From positions 124,001 through 188,000 of the forward strand of contig JAXGGA010000457.1 of assembly GCA_038373865.1 (NCBI GenBank): a stretch of DNA of 64,000 nt. The letters run 5' to 3'. The DNA comes from Uloborus plumipes. Taxonomy: Eukaryota; Arthropoda; Arachnida; Araneae; Uloboridae. The notes below the pieces were generated by a model that saw only the letters and a list, made by a program, of their open reading frames with translations, was not told where the DNA came from and ran no database searches. Position numbers and translations under genes: made by a program. Below are positions 24,169 to 35,475 of this stretch, piece by piece; positions within the stretch are counted from its first letter, which is position 1, and the number at the start of each line of letters is the position of its first letter.

Positions 24169-24442
24169 CAAATGTTAAACCACGTAACTCTTTTACCCTG
24201 GCACCGTTTGGGACTCCCACAAGGTAGTTTTTTTTTAATGGCCCCAATGCCACTCGGGTGACATATATATCTTTCTACAAATGCTCATTGATCCCTCAAT
24301 GATTATTTGCTTTTTTAGTTTTTAATGTTTTGAGTACATGTCTCTTTTTCCAGTATTGATCAGAAAACTACTGGAAACCAGTTTCAAGGTCAATCAAATT
24401 AGATTGAGTTAAAAACTTTAACTTGAGCTTATAAATACAATA
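24169..24442. other. No gene recognised
   Basis: Spacer of under 300 bp without distinctive content. Confidence 0.4.
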
Positions 24443-24759
24443 CAGTGTGTCGCAAAAGTTTAAGCACTAAGCAAAAATTTGAATAAAAAGAACACTATTT
24501 AGAGGGATGCTTTCAAATGTACTGTAATAAGACAATCACAAATACGTGTCTGGAGTTTAGAAAAATGTAACCGAAACGAAAATCAGAAATTTCAAATGAT
24601 ATTATTATTATTATTATTATTATTATTTTGCTGTCGCAAAAGTTTATACATAAGTCAGATTTCAGCAAATATATCTTGAAACGTAATTGTTGGAGGAAAG
24701 ACGGGACTTTTTCGAAGACTATAAAGTGCAGAGATTGCTCAATGAATAATAAAAATCGA

Positions 24760-24920
24760 AAAATCTCTGTAGTTCTCGTCTAAAGAAGATGTGAAAGTTT
24801 GGAAGCAGAAAGATGAAAATGAATCCATTTAGCTTAATTTTTCGTCTTTTAAATCGGTCCTAGTGTGGTAGTGCATAGTGTTTAACTTCGAGGAGAGCAA
24901 ATTCTGACATGCGTATCGAT
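24760..24920 (+). pseudogene. Tc1-family transposase remnant
   Basis: Conceptual translation gives S-S-K-E-D-V-K-V-W-K-Q-K (about 24776-24811), then K-S-V-L-V-W-stop-C-I (about 24850-24876). These correspond to the conserved Tc1 blocks that read roughly S-D-G-x-V-x-V-W-R and G-S-V-M-V-W-G-C. The second block, with a stop where Gly is expected, lies a short distance downstream, as in the family. Stops and frame breaks show it is dead. The DDE catalytic residues cannot be placed with confidence. Confidence 0.55.
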
Positions 24921-25164
24921 CAAAAATGGCTAAGAAAAATGATATTTCTTAAGGATGAAGGAATTGCAAAAGCATCTTGAACTGACAATTTGTCTTTTGA
25001 ATCTACAAAACTTCAACTTGGATCAAAAACAGCAAGTGACTGCATAAGTAGATGAATAAATACATCGGAATGTATCAAAAAACAAATAATTGTGCTTGAG
25101 CCTTTTCACTCACAGTGTCCCAATTAAGCCAGATTTTAATGGAGAAAGCAGCACATATATCATA

Positions 25165-25793
25165 GGGTGGAGAGAAAAAGACTTTTTTTACTTCGATGAT
25201 GGATATTGCGGAAAAGGTGCCATTGTGGGAGCAAAGTGCACGTAAAAAATTTGAAACTTTTTGGTCCATTTCTTGATCTGCCGCAATTGTGTTGAAATTT
25301 GGAAAAAATGCCATTTTTTGAGATCTTTAGGAAATTATTATTTTTTTAAAATTAGCACCAAATATCTACAAATACATTGCATGGGACAAACAATGTAGTT
25401 ATTTCAAATAAGTACGGCGAAACCGCATTTTGACGTTTTGACAAAATTTAATTTTAAACGTAGAAAAAACAGGAAATTGCCAAATCTTCTAGGCATTTGT
25501 GAAAAGGGAAGGAATTATACCACAGACCTCAATTTTTTATGGAATTTCTATGCTCCCAATTACACCTTTTCTGTCCTGCCCGTTTTAAAAGATAGAAAAA
25601 AGAAACTAATAAATTTATTAAAAAAATCTCGAAAAAACTGATTTTTTCAAAACTTCAAGGCAAGTGCGGCAGATTAAGAAATTGACCAAAACATTTCAAA
25701 TTTTATATGTGCCATTTGCTCCCCCAATGGCACCTTTTCCGCAATACCCATCATCGAAATTTAAAAAAAAAAAAAGCTTTTTTCGGCCCACCC
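25165..25793. mobile_element. TA-flanked foldback, GGGTGGAGAG ends
   Basis: The ends GGGTGGAGAGAAAAAG and, read inward from the right, GGGTGGGCCGAAAAAAGC are flanked by TA (25163-25164, 25794-25795). The arms match over about 120 bp through GGTGCCATTG, GGAGCAAA and TTTGAAA. It is inserted in the Tc1-like element. The tips resemble those of 2299-3843 only in the first six bases. Confidence 0.8.
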
Positions 25794-26061
25794 TAATGTA
25801 ATATCGTGCCAAAAAAAGGAATATTAAAAGGCTATTTGCATAACATCTGGCTTATGCATAAACTTTTGCGCCTGCAGAAAAAAAAATGTCTTTTGTAATT
25901 TCTGATTTTCGTTTCGATATTTTTTTTCAAAACTCCAGACACGTATTTGGGATCATATTTTCCACCTGCAGTAGAGGTTTTAAGGCATTCCGCTGAATAG
26001 TTTTTTTCTTCAAATATTTGCTTATTTTGCAATGCATCTTACTTTTTGCATTTTTGACTGC

Positions 26062-26946
26062 AGATTTGAGTCTTTGATTTGAGCTCAATGTATTTTGCCC
26101 AAAATGCATTTACTTTTGGTCACATTACAAATAAAAAACGAAGCAGTGAAGTGGCTAACGTTTAAAATAACTGCTTAACGCTGACTTGACTTTGACCGGG
26201 TGAGACTGAAACTGGTACAGCGGCCAAATAAATAAACATACATAGACTAACAAAATATTTCGTTCAAATTGAACTTTTTAAAAACCGTCCATTAAATATC
26301 GACAGTGAAGAACATCAATTTCTATATTTAATCAAGTGCACCCGCATCAAAAATCCTTCCCAAACGATAAATTGATATTTCCTCCAATATATCCCATCCC
26401 AAGTCCCACCAGTATCTCGGGATCTAGCATCACTGATTGTCTTCTAAATGAATCGACAGAAATGATGAATCTCGAACTGCAGCTAGAGCATCTGTCGAAC
26501 ATCGCACAAGGGTATCGTGTGTTGGGCGACCTTTACTAAAGTCATCGACTTGGCAACTGGAATGATGAATGAGCTGTTTTCCAGACCACCCTCTCGAAAC
26601 GAGATTGCAGATCTCTTATTTTGAAGTGCCGGACGCGTGCTACAAATCCAACTGCCCGAATGACCAAGAGGGAAAACCCCATTTTATGCTATTTAGTATT
26701 AGCAGCGAAAAATAAATCTTTCCAACGATTAGAAGTGAACGATCATTTTTTAACTGCTTTTGAGCTTTTATCGTTCATCTTCCCAACGATTATACGTGTA
26801 CGATATTTTTTAAACTGATTATGAGCTTTTATCGTCTACCAGTTTACTTTACACTAGTAATACTTATTTATTCATTTTAGCAACTGAGAATTATTGAGTT
26901 ATTTTTTTTTTTCATTTGGGCAGTAATAGATGTCCGAGCTTTATAT

Positions 26947-26977
<31 letters not shown>

Positions 26978-27220
26978 TTCGTTATTAATACATTCCTTCT
27001 AAGTACATTTCTTCTTACACTTTGGTTGAAAGAAACAGACGTCAAATGACTTTAAAAAGTAAAATCACACTGTAAAAACTTCTTAGTGAATGCCGGAGGG
27101 GAAATTTGTCACCGAGTTAGTTTATTCTAATTTATAACTTCTCCAAATGTTATTTTAAATGCAAAACGTTCGACAAAAAGTAAATTAGGCTGTCAAGAAG
27201 AAAACCATTTCATTCCTTTT
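26062..27220. other. Spacer with short tandem duplication and (TTTA)n
   Basis: A 67-bp tandem duplication lies at about 26713-26838 (CCAACGATTA, TTTTTTAACTG, TGAGCTTTTATCGT in both). A (TTTA)n tract is at 26946-26979. A 67-codon plus-strand frame at 26336-26539 has less biased composition (rich in Pro, Ser, Leu, Glu), but I recognise no domain and do not call it a gene. Confidence 0.45.
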
Positions 27221-27775
27221 CTATTGACTAGAGATGAAAACGGTCGGAAAAAAACCGGAAATTTTCGGAAAAAAACCGGTTTTTTTCCGTTTTTTTCCGA
27301 GGAGGTTTATTTCCATTCCGGAAAAATTGAATTTTTCCATTTAATTTTTAAGAAAGAAATGACTAGAAAATCTTTTGTTTGGATAATTGTTAGAAGCCTT
27401 AATTTATTGAATCCTGCATTTTTGTTTTTCATTTAAATCCCCTAAACATCTTGATGCAAAGCATATAGCCATTATTTTCTTTTTTTCCCCCCTTATTTAA
27501 TTACACTGCAGGTATCAAAGAGCTTTTTTTTTTAATCGTGTACAAAATACTAGTTTTTTAGGATAATTATGAAATTTGGATACTGAAATTGTGCTAAAAT
27601 GTTCAATTTCTGGTCGTACTCCCCGATAATTGTCAGCTTGGAAAGTAGAAAAAAAGATAAATAAAATTTATCCAGTTTTTAAGGAAATATTTGAATATTG
27701 GCCATTTTATAAACATTACGTTCTCTATGTGAAGTTTAAATCCAACGTTAAAGATGCACAAATATACAGGTATAC

Positions 27776-27822
27776 TGCAGACACGTGTTTCGGGGCTACA
27801 TGGAGCCCCTTTTTCAATGCAA
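27776..27822 (-). ncRNA. Degenerate Penelope-type hammerhead motif
   Basis: On the minus strand, TGCA (stem I) is followed by TTGAAAA in place of CTGAAGA, so the catalytic C and G of the core are changed. Then come a 6-bp stem II GGGGCT/AGCCCC with loop CCATGT, GAAAC, a short ACACGTGT stem III, the cleavage triplet GTC, and TGCA (stem I again). The architecture is complete but the core substitutions predict loss of activity. It probably marks the terminus of a dead Penelope-like element. Confidence 0.6.
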
Positions 27823-29039
27823 GAAGTGTGAGCTTTAGGATGAAAAATCATCGGATAAAAGCAACGCGTTCGAACAAAAGACAGTATAAATAGCAAAAAC
27901 TGGATATTAACAGAACAAACAATGCTTAGAGCCGAAATTTATTACATGAAACCACAAAAAATTTAAAAACTTAATTTAAATAGTTTACATATCTTTCAAA
28001 AAATTTTATATGTCTAACAATTCAGAGTTCAAATCGAACTAAGATAATAATTATTAACGTTCTGTGTATTTAAAGTAGCACAAAATATATAATAAATAAC
28101 TAAATAATAAAAAAAAACTATATTAAAATAAGTACGCTTACCTTTATTGCAAATTCCAAGCAGAATTCAACGCTATCAACTATTAAAACTCTCTCAACAC
28201 AACTCTACACAGAAACTTGTTTAACAAAACCGTCCTTTTAGTACAGAACTAATTTTACTTCTTCATGAAATGAATAAGCATAACTTCAGCCACAGAACGA
28301 GATTTCCGCTGACTATGCGAACTAAATGTATATTGCCGTGCTTGCTAAGCACATAGTAGAATCTGCAATTGAGCTCAAACTGAGATATTGCATTTTAAAG
28401 ATCTGCGCCTCCATATAATTTGTTGTCATGACTATTTATTCAGCAGATTAAAAAAAAAGTTTCCAATCACAAATAACTACAAAACATTTTATAAGTAACA
28501 CATACGAAACAGAGAGCAACCTCTCTTTAATTATACTCTGGTTTTGTTGAAAAGTAGGGGTACGACTATTCTGCCGTGGGCAGGTAAACGGCAGTATCTG
28601 CAAAAATGAGTTTTCGAGATATTTGAAGAAACGCGTTTTTGATTTCCCACAAACATCTATGAAACTTTGAACTTCGAACATAGGCGATACTATATGTTTA
28701 TACCGATATATTTTTTGGGTAATCGATTGAATTTTGATTTTGCAAGCGCAGAGAGAGGTAAAGCAGATACTGCCGTTTACCTGCCCTTTTCACTCTAAAT
28801 GTCATGCGGAATTGACTGGCAGTCGGCAGTAACTGCACAGTGTGCTACTAAATGTCCAGTATTTACATATTCGACTACATGCGGAGTAGATATGTTATTA
28901 CGAAATATATTATTGCATTGTGAATGATATGTTTCATTTAAAAATATACATAAATACCGCGTATCCACTTGATATAGATTTAATATAAACGAACGCGAAA
29001 TATAAATAAAAAATATAATGAAACTGTATTGTATTATGC

Positions 29040-29333
29040 AAAATATGAAGCAAAATTTGATGATTCTTCAGCCATTTTTACTTCTTTTTACTTAGTAAAG
29101 GAAGTATTGTGATCACTAAGAAAATTTCCCTCAAAATTTGGTCTAAATTTTGATTTTGCTCACCCCCGAATGAATGTTGAGTAGTTTTTTCGACCTATCA
29201 GTACGTGCATATGTACCTACTAACATATAAACAGCCGAAATATGCTTTTCGACCATGCCCAGTTAATTACGACGAGTTTTCTCGTGACGTCTGTATGTAC
29301 GTATGTATGGGCGTATGTATGTATGTTTGTATG
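29040..29333. repeat. Interspersed-repeat segment ending in GTATGTATG
   Basis: A segment starting near TTACTTAGTAAAGGAAG passes into GTATGTATGG repeats. It is split by the MITE at 29336-30625 and continues with TATGTATGCCTGTCGCATAA at about 30637. I recognise it only as an old dispersed repeat, not as a named family. Confidence 0.4.
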
Positions 29334-29335
29334 TA

Positions 29336-30625
29336 GGGGAGAGTGGTAATGAATGGGCCACTTTTTGGTTTTGAATTTTTGTAATTTTTTCTAACACTTT
29401 GTTTTAACTCTAAATTGGTGTTTTAGTTACTTTACTTATCTGGCTATCTAAAAAAGTCATAAAAGTTGGATTAGCACCTGTCTATAATGAATTATAATAG
29501 AAAATAAAAATTTTGAAATTTGGCCCATTCAACCCCACCTATGGGGTTGAATGGGCCATCGAAGGTAATGAATGGGCCACTAAATGAATTCAATGAAAAC
29601 ACGTGGATTTAATCTTTAATTTGCTGAATATGACAAAATAAATGTTGCACTTGACATGATGATACAAAATCATACTGATTTAAAATTATATAAACATCAA
29701 AACTGATGCAATTAAAATAAAACTGATGCATACCAATTGTAGCAGAAAAATGACTAAATAATGAGATTGTAAGAAATAAATAACATCAAATATATATATA
29801 AAAAATAACAGATAATACACACTATGATTTAACAAAATTTATATATTTCAAAAATAATATTAAAAATCACTTTCAAAAACTTCATCTTCATTTTCAAACT
29901 TGTCAAAATTCAAAATTTTTTTAAAAAAATTACTAGACATCGGGAATAAGAAATATCTAACCTAAGTTACCAAGAAAGAAAATGAAATTGTACTGTGAGG
30001 AATATACTATGAAGGAGAGAGGGGGGGGGGGCTTTTTCAAGCCATGCACTGCGACCAGAGGTCTATTGTACTATAGGAATATAATACAGATCTGCAAATT
30101 ATATTTAAAAGTTACTACAAACCTATTTTGACGACAGTAATCTTTATCTATGACAGTCAGTTGTGTTTCCTATTAATGCGAAACTCCAAAGAAAAGGAAG
30201 AAAAACAATATTTAGGTGGCCCATTCATTACCATTACATAGTGGCCCATTCAGCCCCACCTATACTTTTGGAATACATTTAGGTTTTTTGAGTACATTGA
30301 ATTTAGATAACATCAAAATACATCTTAAGATTAGTTTATAGATATGGAAAGACTAGCTTATACATATGTATGCAGTGAAATACTTGGTACATTTTAGCTA
30401 GAAAATGTTGTACTAAAAAGCGAAAAACTTACTTTTCAGTCAGATTCTTGACCATGCCACTCTAGTTTAAAAATGGTTCAACGCAAACGAATGAAAATTG
30501 GATGAGTTTAGTAGAACAAATAGCTACATCTATTGGTGGCATCAAAAAAAAAATCATGCAAATACTTTTTCATATTTTGTTAGTGGCCCATTCATCACCA
30601 TGGCCCATTCATTACCACTCTCCCC
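29336..30625. mobile_element. TA-flanked MITE, GGGGAGAGTGGTAATGAATG ends
   Basis: The ends GGGGAGAGTGGTAATGAATG and, from the right, the same 20 bases in inverse orientation are essentially perfect. TA is present at 29334-29335 and 30626-30627. GTGGCCCATTCA motifs recur inside both ends (29518-29583 and 30221-30260). The element is inserted in a TATGTATG-rich simple repeat, which continues at 30628. The near-perfect ends suggest it is younger than its host. Confidence 0.9.
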
Positions 30626-30728
30626 TATGTGCGCATGTATGTATGCCTGTCGCATAACTCAAAAACTTTTTGCCGTAGAAGCTTCTAGTTTGGTATGTAG
30701 GCTCTGAGGGCGGTCTAGTTGTGCACAT

Positions 30729-31945
30729 CTCCTTGTGGTTGCATTCGAATGTTCCCAAGGGGGTCTTTTACCCCTTTGTGGGGTAAATCAATGTTAATTT
30801 CAATGCAGATTGAGTGATATGATTTAATGCAACTACTTGGCGATATATTGCCAAACTTTTGGTCGCCAAGTGTTTGCCGCCAAGTTGGCGACAAAGTTGG
30901 CGAAAAAATGATTTTTTTTTTAAATTTGGATTCAATTTGGCGTTATTGGGTACATTTTGCGAAAAATTCACTGAATCATATTAAAATCGGCGATATTTAG
31001 AAAATAAATCATTGTAAAACATTATTTTGCATTGATTCGTGACAAACTGGGGGTGTAAATATTTGAGTTGTTATCTTGCTCACTCTAATGCACTATTTTA
31101 ACACTTGAGGCATTTATTATATTATTTAAACGTAAAAGGAATTAGTGTGGCGTTCACACCAGATGTTTTAAAATAACTACAAATCAACTAATGCTTTGTA
31201 CTTGGCACCAAAACAAGAAATCACTTTGAGAAAAAGAGCGCTTGAAATGCTTGTTGTGCTGACGATTTTTTTTTCATAGTACTATTAAAAATGCAACAGC
31301 TAGAGATTAAACTGCAGAAACTATCGTCTGTTAGTATGAAAGCAACTGTAATTAAAAGAAAACAAAACAATGTAAATAAAATAATTTCATTGTTGCATTT
31401 TTGTTTGTTCGTCTGCCAAGTTTGGCTTGTGTATCTTTAAAACCGCGAAAAATATTGTCTGCTAGTGGAGAGAAACTTTATTTGAAAGAAAAAAATCTGG
31501 TATGGGCCCCACACTACTTCCTTTTATGTGTAAATTTTTTAGTAGATGCCTTAAGTGTTAAAATAGTGCTTGGAATGAGCAAGAAACAATTCAAACATTT
31601 ACGCCCCTAATGTGCCACGAAACAATGCAAAAAATGATTTACAATGATTCATTTTCTAAATATCGCCGATTTTAGCATCATTCAGTGGATTTTTCGCAAA
31701 ATACCGCCAATAGCGCTAAATTGAACCCAAACTCATAAAATAATTTTTTTCGCCAAATTTGTGGCCAATTTGGCGATAGATCACCAAGTTGGCGACAAGC
31801 ACTTGGCGACCAAAAGCTTGGCGATATATCGCCAAGTGGTAGCGCCAATTTATATATCTTAAGTCTGCATTGATATTAACACTGATTCACCCCATAAAGG
31901 AATAAAACACCCCCTTGGAATCATTCAAGTGCAACCAATGACCTC
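30729..31945. repeat. Long inverted repeat with TTGGCGA iterons
   Basis: Arms of about 320-335 bp (30729-31050 and 31610-31945) are inverted copies. Each holds a cluster of CTTGGCGA/TCGCCAAG units (about 30836-30905 and 31740-31842), then a shared block with CACTGAATCAT, ATCGGCGATATTTAGAAAAT and ATTGATTCGTG. The centre (31051-31609) is unique. Outer parts share TTGCATTCGAATG-type and CCAAGGGGGT motifs. This is a foldback element with internal iterons; its target duplication is not clear. Confidence 0.75.
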
Positions 31946-32933
31946 CCGTGACTTCCTATTAGGGCACCCCTACTTTCGCTCAGTTTAGGTACAAAGGAAA
32001 ACGGTTTTTGCGGCTTGATGCAATTTTTGCACAGCGATTCATATTATGTTCATCCTGCAGACATGCAGATACTGCCGTTTACCTGCCCACAGCAACGAAA
32101 AATGCAGTTACTGCTAATAACCATTGGTTAAAAAACAGTTTTTTTTCATCGGAAACCAAAAAAAGATGCTTGTACCATAAAACTAATGTAACATACATTT
32201 CAAAAATGTAAAAAAATTAAAATCGAAAAATTTGCAGTTACTGCCCTTTACCTGCCCACGGCAGTATTGTGCTTAGCAAGGCAGTGCAGTAAGTTGAAAC
32301 TCCAGTTTAAATTTTGTTCAGGTTTAGAAACCATTACGCAGTTTATAGCTTTCTATTAGAAAGGTTAAAAAAAAAAGTCATTTAATTTTTATTTGGATTT
32401 AGATTGGGTGGGGAAAAACCAGAACTCAATAGTTTTCATTTTTAGAAAGTGAGGTTTTTTGCAAGGGAGAAAAAGCATTCTGATTGTTCTTTCTAACACT
32501 ATTATTGATGTTTGAAAGTATCTACTTATTATTTTAAGTTTTAAAGGCAGTCTAAAATAGAAAATTTAATTGTAAGAGTTAGACACACTTTATCCAATAT
32601 TAACAGTGAAATGACGATATCATTCATTTTTGGGGTTTGACTAAGAAAGCTTTGAGTCATAAAACAGAAAGGCTATTTTTTTTCCTATTAAAACCTACCT
32701 AATTATGCGTATTTCTACCATCAGGAAAAATAATATGTGTTGATTGCATATATTTTTAATGATTAACCTTTTAAATAGTCCAAGAAAAACAAAACTATTA
32801 AAAAACGCTCTTTTTAATTGTAAAAAAGTCAATTTTTCATTCTTTTCCAATTTTTCCGGAAAAAAACAGGAAAAAAACCGGTTTTTTTCCATCACTTCAA
32901 AATTTCCGGAAATTTTACATCTCTCCTATTAAC

Positions 32934-33204
32934 TAATTGTTATTAATCCTTTTACACACTTTTATTTTTCTTAGTATAAATTAAATATTTATAGCAAACG
33001 ATGATAAACAAAACTAAGTGTTTATAACAAATAAATTGCAGCTGAAATAAAAACATAAATTCATTTTCATCAATCAATGATGCAGACAATAACTATTAGT
33101 CGGCTCCTAGGAAATCTTTGCAATATAAAATAATGTTTGTTATGACATTTAAAGTGAATTAAAAATATGGTAAGAAAAGTATGGTTAAAAGTATGTTAAA
33201 ATCT
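32934..33204. other. No gene recognised
   Basis: AT-rich spacer. Confidence 0.4.
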
Positions 33205-33329
33205 AGTTTTACAATATTAAACTGTAAAATAGTTAATTTTTCAGTTTATTACTGCACTTTTACAGTTTTGAGATGAAACCTCTGTTTTCAATATTATACT
33301 GTAAAAACAACAATTTATTTTTGTAGTGC
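33205..33329. mobile_element. ACTGTAAAA-family fragment, copy 7
   Basis: A truncated family member of about 125 bp. It contains TAAACTGTAAAATAG, the ATGAAACCTCTGTTTTCAAT spacer and the end motif ATACTGTAAAAACAACAATT. Confidence 0.75.
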
Positions 33330-33922
33330 TGGTTACGAACACTTTTAATTCGTCATAAGCAATTTTCAGTGTTATTTACTTGCTCATTTTTTATCTACAA
33401 CTCCACGGAAGTGGACGAATCACTAGTTGCACAAAACACCTTGCAAAGACTCGATAGATGTTAGATTCTTGTTTCGTTCTTTGAACGTTATGAAAAACAA
33501 AAATTCTGCTTCTATAAAGTGCAGTCAAATTTTGAAAATTTCATTGAGCAATTGTTAAATCATATTTTTTGCTCTGTAACAGACACATCTCACGAGATGT
33601 GCCTGCGATTTGAAAAGAGAAAATTATGTTACCGGACCTTGTATAATTATTCAAAAGAAGAAGAGCCCATATGTAGGAAAATTTGCTTTATTTATTTCTT
33701 GTTTTTTATTTATTTATATTTCATTTTATTTATTTTTTAATTTTTTTACTATTTTATTTCACGTCATTATTGTTTCTTTTTCTTATTTTTTATTTATTCG
33801 TTATTTATTCATCTATTTTATTTATTTATTTATTTGTTCCAGAAATACTTGTATTAAATATGTACAAACTAAGCAGTGCTTTCTTCAGATAGTTGGCATA
33901 GAAATATATAGTCTGTAGTAAA
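33330..33922. other. T-rich low-complexity DNA
   Basis: A TTTATTTAT-rich stretch occupies about 33680-33840 and creates hydrophobic reading frames of 69-102 codons on the plus strand. I treat these as composition artefacts, not genes. Confidence 0.6.
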
Positions 33923-33924
33923 TA

Positions 33925-34613
33925 TCGTCGGCACCATGCTAAAATAACAAATGTGAAAAATCGCGTTTTTCAAGTTCGATGGTGTCCCGTAGTACTAAAA
34001 GAGTGATACCTACTGATAAAATGATGAATCTGTTAGAGGGTCGTAAGCCAATGTCATTTTTACAAATTCATAGCTTTGCCCGATTAAGTTATGCTAAATT
34101 TACGAATATAATATTCAATAGTGTGCAGTTAAACAAATAAAAAAATTATATTTTTAAGGATTTATTACCTTATCTTGTGCTTAATAAAAGTTTTTCTTAG
34201 TAAAATAAAACGTTTTTTTTAATCTTTTCATCCATTATTATGAATTTTTAGAGTAATTTTGTATCTTAGATGTAAAGTACCGAAAATGAATGCCATGAAA
34301 CTTCATTGCAAACTATCGAATGTTTTCGAAAATTTCATATTCGATACTTTACCTTCAATTCGGTGACTTTCGACCAAAAATGACCATTTTGGTGAAGTTG
34401 CGAATATTTTTAAACAATTATTATTGATAATTTTCCAAATAATTAAAATTAAAATGATACCTTCGAACGATAGTTTTACACTTAAAATATCTATTAAAAT
34501 TTAAAAATTGAAAATAACCATACACGTCAGGTGGAAAAAAATTATATACAGTGTTTTGGCTCTCCTGAAAAGTGTCAATTTTCACATTCGTAATTTTAGC
34601 ATGGTGCCGACGA
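33925..34613. mobile_element. TA-flanked MITE, TCGTCGGCACCATGC ends
   Basis: The ends TCGTCGGCACCATGCTAAAA and, from the right, TCGTCGGCACCATGCTAAAA are perfect inverted repeats over 20 bases. The match continues with gaps through TGTGAAAA. TA flanks both sides (33923-33924, 34614-34615), and the TAT/ATA context is palindromic. The interior has no open frame of note. Confidence 0.9.
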
Positions 34614-34615
34614 TA

Positions 34616-35179
34616 TAATTACTAATTACTATGTTGGAATAATTTTAAAAAGAAAATGTAAATTGTTCGTGAAAGGCTCAACAACTAATTCAAGTCGAAA
34701 TATTTACCCTCTTCCTGTTAAAAGTATCCTTAGAAAAAGAAACAAAGCGGCGACAATTTTACATAAGTCTGCTATTATACGGCTGTTTAAATATCCCTTC
34801 ACGCAAATTTAAAAAAGATTCCTTTTCGCAGTTTAAATCACTCTATTATAAAAAAAAATGTATTTCTCTTTCTTTGAGCTTCCATACGAACTCAATTTGC
34901 TCCTAATTTATGCTTGTGATCGAATAATATCATTATTTCATGCTCCACTGAGCCATGCTGAGCATCTTCACCGAAACTATATGAAAATATTTCGTAAAAT
35001 CTTTTGAAAATCGAATTGCCGGGGAGAAACATTGGATACTTGTTTTTTGCTGAAAGTTTCAAAACGTCTCTGCGAATTATGCAATTCGTTGCTACGGACA
35101 TTTACGGACGACTCTAGTAGGTACAAGTGTCATTGATTTCCCTCTACCTTCAAAAAGAGTCATTGAGTAAATTATTGTA
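34616..35179. other. No gene recognised
   Basis: Short reading frames only. Confidence 0.4.
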
Positions 35180-35475
35180 CAATATCTAACTACAATATCT
35201 ATCAATTTGAAACTAATTTAAAAAATAACTTATCTATCCATGAAAGCGAAACTTCGGTGCTTACACCAGTTACTCCTTCAACTGACACAAGTCCTGAGCC
35301 GCCTACGAAGTCAGGGGTTGAGGATGTAACAGACTTAGCTAGAACTGATAGACAAAGGAGGACCGGCAAACAGAACAGAAGCAGGTTGATGAGCCGAACA
35401 GTGCATCTTATGCACCTACTGGTGTTTAAAATGGATGTTAAAATTGAAATTTCTTTTCTGTGTTGTGCTCGGTAG
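35180..35475 (+). CDS. Possible exon fragment or decayed coding segment, unknown
   Basis: A plus-strand frame stays open through about 35180-35475. It has a locally higher GC content and a protein-like profile: a Thr/Ser/Pro-rich stretch (T-P-V-T-P-S-T-D-T-S-P-E-P-P), then an acidic patch, then a basic patch (R-T-D-R-Q-R-R-T-G-K-Q-N-R-S-R). I recognise no family. The opposite strand is also open over most of it (35202-35657), which argues for caution. Neither a clear splice acceptor nor a donor was identified. Confidence 0.2.

Larger units (their letters stand above)
24443..26061. mobile_element. Tc1-like element with long IR/DR ends (decayed)
   Basis: Arms of about 230 bp are inverted copies. 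In each arm a terminal repeat (GTCGCAAAAGTTTAAG at about 24449; partner near 26040-26060) recurs internally (GTCGCAAAAGTTTATACATA at about 24633; partner GCGCAAAAGTTTATGCATAA near 25852-25873). This double-direct-repeat arm layout is the IR/DR arrangement of some Tc1 elements. The left end abuts TA (24441-24442). Between the arms is a transposase remnant, interrupted by a foldback at 25165-25793. A (TTA)n tract lies at 24601-24628. Confidence 0.75.
28554..31972. mobile_element. Possible TA-flanked layer, GGGGTACG / GGCACCCC ends
   Basis: TAGGGGTACG (28552) and GGCACCCCTA (ending 31974) are short inverted ends with TA at both sides. The match is only about eight bases, so this layer is tentative. 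Confidence 0.3.
28330..32290. repeat. Nested layer bounded by CTTGCTAAGCAC / GTGCTTAGCAAG
   Basis: CTTGCTAAGCACA near 28341 and TGTGCTTAGCAAGG near 32269 face each other. Just inside are inverted segments with GTGGGCAGGTAAACGGCAG (from 28577) and TTTACCTGCCCACGGCAG (32248-32265). The GGCAGTAACTGC/GCAGATACTGCCG motif also recurs at 28760-28780, 28812-28838 and 32064-32100. I read this as an inverted-repeat element carrying further insertions. Its exact ends and target duplication are not clear. Confidence 0.5.
27229..32925. mobile_element. Non-autonomous hAT-like element, TAGAGATG ends, multiply nested
   Basis: The left end TAGAGATGAAAA and right end TTTTACATCTCTC are inverted repeats. They are flanked by the 8-bp pair CTATTGAC (27221-27228) and CTATTAAC (32926-32933), seven of eight bases matching. 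Both subterminal regions carry repeated AAAAAACCGG and TTTTTTCCG motifs (27248-27300 and 32850-32892), which may act as transposase-binding sites. Most of the interior is younger inserted DNA, described in separate entries. No transposase frame is visible. Confidence 0.75.

Noticed and set aside
33610..33918. A 102-codon hydrophobic membrane-protein-like frame
   Set aside because: It is produced by a TTTATTTAT low-complexity tract.
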